10,410 nucleotides of DNA. Origin: JAGVPT01 sp035500675. GTDB lineage: Bacteria > Bacteroidota > Ignavibacteria > UBA10030 > UBA8401. Positions within the stretch are counted from its first letter, which is position 1. Each line of letters starts with the position of its first letter. The notes beneath the pieces were generated by a model. The model did not search any database and was not told where the DNA came from. It worked only from the letters and a program-made list of their open reading frames with translations. The translations under genes were made by a program, and so were the position numbers. The stretch covers positions 1 to 10,410 of the forward strand of contig DATJXA010000176.1 in the NCBI GenBank assembly GCA_035500675.1. Direction: 5' to 3'. Shown one piece after another: positions 6,377-10,410 of the stretch.

Positions 6377-7573
6377 ATGAAACTTAGCACTCGCAGCCCA
6401 AAATCCGCAAACATCAAGACGGCCTTGCTCGTTGCGGCTTTTGTGATCATTGTGCCCATCCTGCTCTATACTCACAAGCTCGTCGACCGGCTCCAAAAAA
6501 AAGAACGGGAGGTTGCGGCGCTGTATGCAAAGTCTCTCGAATATCTCGCCAACAGCCCGTATTCCGGCACCGACTACAGTTTTATCTTTGACGAATTGAT
6601 CCGTGCGATCGATTTTCCGATCGTGGAATCGGACGCTCACGACAATCAGATCAAAGCGTGGCGTAATATCGACGTGGACACGACGCTTACGCCGGCAGAA
6701 CGGGAAGAATTTCTTCGGTCGCTCATCGCGGACATGGATAAAGTCAACAGGCCCATCGTTGTTTCGTATCAGGATACCATCGTCCTCAGCCGGGTTCACT
6801 ACGGAGAATCGCAGCTCGTAACGCAGTTGCGCTGGCTCCCGTACATCGAAATTGCGATCGCCGCGCTGTTTATACTCGTCGGCTATATCGGGTTCAGTTA
6901 CATCAAACGGAGCGAGCAAAGTAATATCTGGGTGGGGATGGCGCGCGAAACCGCGCATCAGCTCGGGACGCCGTTGTCGAGCATGATGGGTTGGGTGGAA
7001 ATTCTGAAGCTGCAGCCCGGGAAGGATGCGAAACTCTCCGACACGATCGGCGAGATGGAGAACGACCTCCTTCGTCTCAATAAGATCGCCGACCGGTTCT
7101 CAAAAATCGGCTCGAGGCCCGACCTGCGGGACGAAGACCTTCTCGAGATCGTCAAAAGCGTCATCCTTTATTTTCAAAAAAGGATCCCGCAAATGGGGAA
7201 GCGCGTCGACATTCTCGTCGAGACTGCAGAACCGGTCCATGCAAAGATCAACCGGGAGTTATTCGAGTGGGTGCTCGAAAACCTCATCAAGAACGGACTC
7301 GACGCAATGGAGGATGGCAAGGGCCGGATTTCATTCCGGTTATCGTATGCCGGCAATGCGCCGGTGATCGATGTAACGGATACAGGGAAGGGGATCGATG
7401 CGGCGTACCGAAAGGATATCTTCAGGCCGGGATTCAGCACGAAGAAACGCGGATGGGGACTTGGCTTAAGTCTCTCGAAAAGAATTGTCGAGACGTACCA
7501 CAAAGGGAAGCTCACCGTCAAAGAGAGCCGCCTCGGAGTCGGAACGACGTTCAGGATCAAATTGCGGGCATGA
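6377..7573 (+). CDS. Membrane sensor histidine kinase, orphan
   Basis: A 398-residue protein starting at ATG 6377. Layout: short basic cytoplasmic N-terminus, membrane helix at about 14-33, an extracytoplasmic sensing region of about 115 residues (34-150, starting with a charged helical stretch LQKKEREVAALYAKSLEYLA), second membrane helix at about 153-175, then the kinase core. No HAMP domain fits between helix 2 and the H-box. The H-box is ARETAHQLGTPLSSMMGW with phospho-acceptor His194. It is the HQLGTP variant in place of the commoner HELRTPL, a form I associate with Bacteroidota and relatives. The HATPase domain has N-box ENLIKNGLDAM (302-306), G1 DTGKGID (335-340), F-box IFRPGFSTKKRG and G2 GWGLGLSLSKRIVE (359-372). 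All residues for ATP binding are present, so an active kinase is expected. No response regulator lies in the window, so its partner is elsewhere. The signal sensed is unknown. Its stop directly abuts the stop of the convergent gene. Confidence 0.94.
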   Translation: MKLSTRSPKSANIKTALLVAAFVIIVPILLYTHKLVDRLQKKEREVAALYAKSLEYLANSPYSGTDYSFIFDELIRAIDFPIVESDAHDNQIKAWRNIDVDTTLTPAEREEFLRSLIADMDKVNRPIVVSYQDTIVLSRVHYGESQLVTQLRWLPYIEIAIAALFILVGYIGFSYIKRSEQSNIWVGMARETAHQLGTPLSSMMGWVEILKLQPGKDAKLSDTIGEMENDLLRLNKIADRFSKIGSRPDLRDEDLLEIVKSVILYFQKRIPQMGKRVDILVETAEPVHAKINRELFEWVLENLIKNGLDAMEDGKGRISFRLSYAGNAPVIDVTDTGKGIDAAYRKDIFRPGFSTKKRGWGLGLSLSKRIVETYHKGKLTVKESRLGVGTTFRIKLRA

Positions 7574-8080
7574 TCAACCCGGCTGTTGAGGATACTGCGG
7601 TTTGGGTTTGAAGACCGACCAGCCGATGAGCCCGCCGAGCGTCGAAAAAATGATATCGATGATGAGGTTGAGAAAGAGCGAGAACACCATCCCAAAAAAA
7701 GATATCTTCTCCTCCATCCCCTGATTGATCATCTCGTCGATGTTGGGCGGAAGCTCGATGTTCATGCGATGAATGATCCGCATCATCATTTCGATCGCGA
7801 TGTTCCCGAAGACAAGCATGACGAGCATGCTGATCACCGTTCCCGCGACCGCCGCAATCACTCCCGCTAATGCTCCAAGTCGCACGCAATCGTTCGACGT
7901 GAGGGGATCCATTTCCGCAGTCATCTCCTGATTATAAAAAAAGACCGCAAGAAAACCTCCGAGCAAAATACCTGCGCAACAGCAAACGTTGATGAGGTTC
8001 AAACCTGGAATCGCCGAAATTCCAGCAATGATAAGCCCGCCGTATAACGCGGGTATGAATCTATCGGGTTTTGGCTGCAT
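7574..8080 (-). CDS. Small four-helix membrane protein of unknown function
   Basis: A 168-residue protein from ATG 8080; an in-frame TTG at 8104 would add 8 residues but has no ribosome site. I do not recognise a named family. Visible features: Pro/Lys-rich N-terminus (MQPKPDRF); helix 1 at about 10-31 with Gly-Gly; an Asn-Leu-Ile-Asn-Val-Cys-Cys-Cys motif (Cys 33-35) leading into helix 2 (to about 49) with another Gly-Gly; helix 3 at about 68-92; a Met-rich amphipathic segment, then helix 4 at about 127-156; and a Pro/Gln-rich tail (FKPKPQYPQQPG). Short membrane proteins with an Asn-x-x-x-CysCysCys turn near the start recur in Acidobacteriota and Ignavibacteria (from memory) without an assigned role. 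The gene overlaps the end of the upstream DUF2085 gene by 20 bp, which suggests cotranscription. Its stop abuts the convergent kinase stop. Confidence 0.8.
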   Translation of the reverse strand: MQPKPDRFIPALYGGLIIAGISAIPGLNLINVCCCAGILLGGFLAVFFYNQEMTAEMDPLTSNDCVRLGALAGVIAAVAGTVISMLVMLVFGNIAIEMMMRIIHRMNIELPPNIDEMINQGMEEKISFFGMVFSLFLNLIIDIIFSTLGGLIGWSVFKPKPQYPQQPG

Positions 8081-8648
8081 AGGAAGTCCGTTGAGTGTGA
8101 TCAATTATAGTTCGGTGATTACTCAGATTGCGCAGATTTATCTCAGATTTCAGATTACGCAGATTAACCTTTTGCGCTCGCGATCGGACAAGCGAAAGAA
8201 ATCCACCGGTCACTTCTTGGAGTGTCGGCACCAAGATCACGCTCAGGCCTGAGCCGAATATGATGCCGGTCGCCATTCTCGTGAAAACGGTGCTCTCGTG
8301 GAGGCCGAGTGTCGCGAGTGTTACGTCTATTCCCATAGGAATAAGAGAGAGTACGAGGACAAGAGATGAGTCGATGATGGAAACTTTCGTCTTCGCGATG
8401 CGTGGGAACAAGATCATCCCGAGAAAAAAGGAGAAGTAAATAGCGGTGCAACGGATGCAGACGCCGAACTTAAAGCCGGCGATATGGAACGACCGCGTGT
8501 CCATTTGGTGGCAGACGCGGGAAAACATCACATATAAGACCGAGGCTGCCGAAGACCAAGCTTCGCCCCATGAGGCAAGAACCGGGGCTGCGACGATCGA
8601 GGCGCACCAAAGGAATGCTGCTGCTAAAAGTAATCGGCGTGGTGTCAT
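8061..8648 (-). CDS. DUF2085 family membrane protein with repeat-derived C-terminal tail
   Basis: A 195-residue protein from ATG 8648. The frame is open further upstream, but that part is not family-like and covers the promoter. Helix 1 is at about 6-24. The DUF2085 signature follows: VCHQMDTRSFHIAGFKFGVC then IRC, that is Cys46-His47-Gln48, Arg52-Ser53-Phe54 and a Cys64-x-x-Cys67 pair, followed by membrane helices at about 68-84, 92-108 and 125-142. A GIDVTLATLGLHES...TRMATGIIFG stretch matches the family's second conserved block. The function is unknown; the Cys/His set suggests metal binding or redox chemistry in the membrane (inference). From about residue 160 the sequence is VNLRNLKSEINLRNLSN. 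It is encoded by a CAGATT repeat (8124-8165, minus-strand AATCTG) and has nothing of a membrane protein. The ancestral stop was probably lost when the repeat arose, and the frame now runs 20 bp into the next gene. Confidence 0.85.
   Translation of the reverse strand: MTPRRLLLAAAFLWCASIVAAPVLASWGEAWSSAASVLYVMFSRVCHQMDTRSFHIAGFKFGVCIRCTAIYFSFFLGMILFPRIAKTKVSIIDSSLVLVLSLIPMGIDVTLATLGLHESTVFTRMATGIIFGSGLSVILVPTLQEVTGGFLSLVRSRAQKVNLRNLKSEINLRNLSNHRTIIDHTQRTSYAAKTR
8124..8165. repeat. CAGATT repeat cluster, 9-bp phased
   Basis: Five copies of CAGATT begin at 8124, 8133, 8144, 8151 and 8160 (steps 9, 11, 7, 9, so net multiples of 9). On the minus strand this reads AATCTG and encodes Asn-Leu-Arg/Lys/Ser units in the DUF2085 frame. 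Short AATCTGCGTAATCTG-type repeats are frequent between genes in Bacteroidota-like genomes (from memory). Here the array lies inside the 3' end of a reading frame. Confidence 0.75.
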
Positions 8649-8658
8649 ACGTGCAAAT

Positions 8659-8687
8659 ATTATAGAATAAATGGTCGGAAAATGCAA
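8659..8687 (-). promoter_or_regulatory. Candidate promoter of the DUF2085 operon
   Basis: On the minus strand, TTGCAT (8687-8682) is followed after exactly 17 nt by a perfect TATAAT (8664-8659). Transcription would begin near 8652, only about 4 nt before ATG 8648, so the mRNA may be almost leaderless. No ribosome site is seen before this ATG, in keeping with that. Confidence 0.5.
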
Positions 8688-8737
8688 GACGAGATTACTG
8701 CAGCGCAATTTTGTTAAGGTTGAGACGCTCGGCCGAT

Positions 8738-8777
8738 AAAAACAGCGGTGCCTGTCACCTCTACGATGACAGGCACC
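8738..8777 (-). terminator. Perfect 11-bp hairpin with T-run: terminator of the T9SS gene, REP-like
   Basis: Arms GGTGCCTGTCA (8747-8757) and TGACAGGCACC (8767-8777) are perfectly complementary around a 9-nt loop. Read on the minus strand, the stem is followed by GCTG and then TTTTT (8742-8738). This lies 58 bp after the stop of the sorting-domain gene and would end its transcription. The GTGCCTGTCA word recurs in hairpins between genes in many bacteria (from memory) and resembles a REP-type element, so it may be a dispersed repeat used as a terminator. The four bases between stem and T-run make it a less than ideal terminator. Confidence 0.65.
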
Positions 8778-8834
8778 TGTCATTTCAGCCGCAAATTAAA
8801 TCGCTTCCGCAGAACGGCGCGGAAATTTGCTATG

Positions 8835-10410
8835 CTATTTTACCATGAGCATTTTTTTCGTATCGACAAAATTCCCAGAGCGAAGGGTATAGAAGTACAT
8901 CCCGCTCGGAAAATTGCTCCCTTTGAAGCTGACACGATTTAACACACCCGCTTCAATATTGCCGTTCACCAGCGTGGCGATCTCTTGACCCAGCATATTA
9001 TAGACTTTTAAAGTCGTATGCCCGGTCGCCGGGACTGCAAACTCGATGCTCGTCTCGGGGTTGAACGGATTGGGATAATTCTGGCCAAGGATCATCGTGT
9101 TTGGCGTTATGCCCACCGTCGCTTCGACCACAGCGCTGTACTGGAATTTTCCATCGCGGTCGATCTGTTTGAGACGATAAGAGTACGTACCGGCTGGCGC
9201 GTTGTCCGAATAAGAATAATTGTGTGCAATGTTGCTCGTGCCGTTGCCGCTGACGAATCCTATTTTCGACCAACTGTCGGTAGATTTTCTTTCTACGTCA
9301 AACCCATAATTGTTGATCTCTGTCGCCGTTTTCCAAGAGAGTTCGACGCCGTTTGTGCGCGGGAAAGCCGTGAAGGAAGTCAGTTCTACCGGGAGAGGTG
9401 CCTGGGAGATACTTCCCCCCGCATTCACTACTGACCCGCTGGGACCGAGGGTGATTTGATGTGTGCTGTTATCCAAGAGACCGGCAGCAAGTGTAAGAAC
9501 TCCGTTGACTGTTGTTGCAGAGCTTAGCACAACTCCCGCAGAATTATTAGTGGTAAGATTGTTAACTGTTGGACTCAATTCCAATCCTGTCGTCTGCTGC
9601 GTTGTGCCGTTGTATAAAAGCGTGGAAGACCCGCCATACGTAACGGCGCTGGCTCCACTGGCAACGAAGCCGGAGCTCAGCATTGTGAGCGTCCCATTGA
9701 CCGTTATGCTTGATGCAAGTGAATCGTTTCGACCCGCAACTCCCCCTCCCTGAATGATCAAGTTGTAAAGAGGTATTGTTGCGCTGATATAGTATCCAGC
9801 CTTTCCCTGTGATGTCGGAAGCGTGCTGACTCCATCCCCGAGAATAATTGTGCTGCCTGTAAGGTTGACCGTTCCTGCTGTTGTCAACTTTACGTCTCTT
9901 CCCGTCACGCCGCCCGTCCCGCCATTCGGATCGACCATCGTGACAGAACCCGATGTGAAAGTTAGATTTCCTCCGCTACATTCAAATCCATTGGACGTAC
10001 CTGAAAGGAGATTGGTGCTCTGTTGCTTGATCAGAATGCTGGCTCCATTAATAGTGGTAGTGCCGTTCGTGATTGTCAGTCTGCCGTAAACAGTGACCGT
10101 TCCGGAAGTAAACGTAGCGAGGCTAGTTGAACTTCCTACAGTCACAGAGTTATTGCCGCTTCCGATCATGAATGTTCCGGATGTATTGACCGTCAGCGAG
10201 CCGGTCACAGTCAAACTCCCGGCGATTACCATATTAAAACTTCCGCTCCCGCTGAGCACCAAAGCTCCGGTCGCAGCGATCGTCTGACTCCCACTTGTTT
10301 CCGATAATGTGCCTGCAGTTTGTTCCCATGTCCCGTTTGTAAAAACCCATAATGCTGAACCTGCCATTGAAACGTCAATAGACGCCACGACACGATTCCC
10401 TACCGCTCCT
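8835..10410 (-). CDS. T9SS cargo protein with type-A sorting domain and beta-repeat region, 5' partial
   Basis: The frame is open from the right edge to TAG at 8835-8837, giving 524 complete residues of a larger protein; a GTG at 10388 is internal, not a start. Three regions are seen. The first (nt about 10409-9410) is Ser/Thr/Gly-rich short strands such as GSLTVTGSLTVNTSGTF and TVYGRLTITNGTTTINGAS, the pattern of a surface beta-helix or autotransporter-like filament. The second (about 9400-9110) is a fibronectin-like module opening LPVELTSFTAF and including ELSWKTATEINNYGFDVERK and TYSYRLKQIDRDGK, a common last module in these proteins. The third (about 9092-8838) is a type-A sorting domain with NYPNPFNPETSIEFAVP, LKVYNMLGQEIATLV, FPSGMYFYTL and a basic KKMLMVK end. 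The sorting domain directs export across the outer membrane by the type IX system and is removed on the surface. The repeat region suggests an extracellular or adhesive role; no enzyme domain is visible in this part. Confidence 0.92.
   Translation of the reverse strand, partial: GAVGNRVVASIDVSMAGSALWVFTNGTWEQTAGTLSETSGSQTIAATGALVLSGSGSFNMVIAGSLTVTGSLTVNTSGTFMIGSGNNSVTVGSSTSLATFTSGTVTVYGRLTITNGTTTINGASILIKQQSTNLLSGTSNGFECSGGNLTFTSGSVTMVDPNGGTGGVTGRDVKLTTAGTVNLTGSTIILGDGVSTLPTSQGKAGYYISATIPLYNLIIQGGGVAGRNDSLASSITVNGTLTMLSSGFVASGASAVTYGGSSTLLYNGTTQQTTGLELSPTVNNLTTNNSAGVVLSSATTVNGVLTLAAGLLDNSTHQITLGPSGSVVNAGGSISQAPLPVELTSFTAFPRTNGVELSWKTATEINNYGFDVERKSTDSWSKIGFVSGNGTSNIAHNYSYSDNAPAGTYSYRLKQIDRDGKFQYSAVVEATVGITPNTMILGQNYPNPFNPETSIEFAVPATGHTTLKVYNMLGQEIATLVNGNIEAGVLNRVSFKGSNFPSGMYFYTLRSGNFVDTKKMLMVK

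Noticed and set aside
8649..8783. Longer DUF2085 start reaching into the REP-like hairpin
   Set aside because: The added residues are Arg/His/Cys-rich, are not membrane or signal-like, and cover the promoter and hairpin.

Overview
The window looks like ordinary chromosome from a member of the Ignavibacteria/Chlorobi side of the Bacteroidota (FCB) group. The evidence is a secreted protein ending in a type IX secretion (T9SS) type-A sorting domain with the Asn-Tyr-Pro-Asn-Pro-Phe-Asn-Pro signature, preceded by the fibronectin-like module typical of these proteins. It is supported by a sensor kinase with the HQLGTP type of H-box, an outer-membrane barrel tail resembling the DUF6588 family, and weak or absent Shine-Dalgarno sites before most genes. 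The lineage is an inference from gene style; no rRNA or tRNA gene is visible.

Left part (1-3058): the last 59 codons of an outer-membrane beta-barrel protein, its terminator, then a long lipoprotein with a TPR-type helical region and a C-terminal CHAT (caspase-like) domain. Both positions expected to hold the catalytic His and Cys carry other residues, and the domain has no cysteine at all. A strong hairpin then separates this gene from a convergent two-gene unit.

Middle-left (3087-4792, minus strand): an ECF sigma factor followed by a secreted 'toast-rack'/DUF4097-like protein, probably one operon and probably an envelope-stress unit, but without a recognisable anti-sigma factor. Upstream, about 180 bp of non-coding DNA (4801-4985) is an inverted pair of degenerate 8-bp-period repeat arrays. 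It lies between two outward-facing candidate promoters.

Middle-right (5070-7573, plus strand): purA (adenylosuccinate synthetase), then an orphan membrane histidine kinase 38 bp downstream.

Right part (7574-10410, minus strand): a small four-helix membrane protein whose stop codon abuts that of the kinase, a DUF2085 membrane protein whose C-terminal tail is encoded by a 9-bp-phased CAGATT repeat, an intergenic region with a promoter and a REP-like hairpin, and finally the C-terminal 524 residues of the T9SS cargo protein, which runs off the right edge.

I found no CRISPR array, transposase, integrase, toxin-antitoxin pair or clear defence system. The most noteworthy items are the catalytically degenerate CHAT lipoprotein, the inverted periodic repeat island, the repeat-derived protein tail, and the ECF sigma factor paired with a toast-rack protein.
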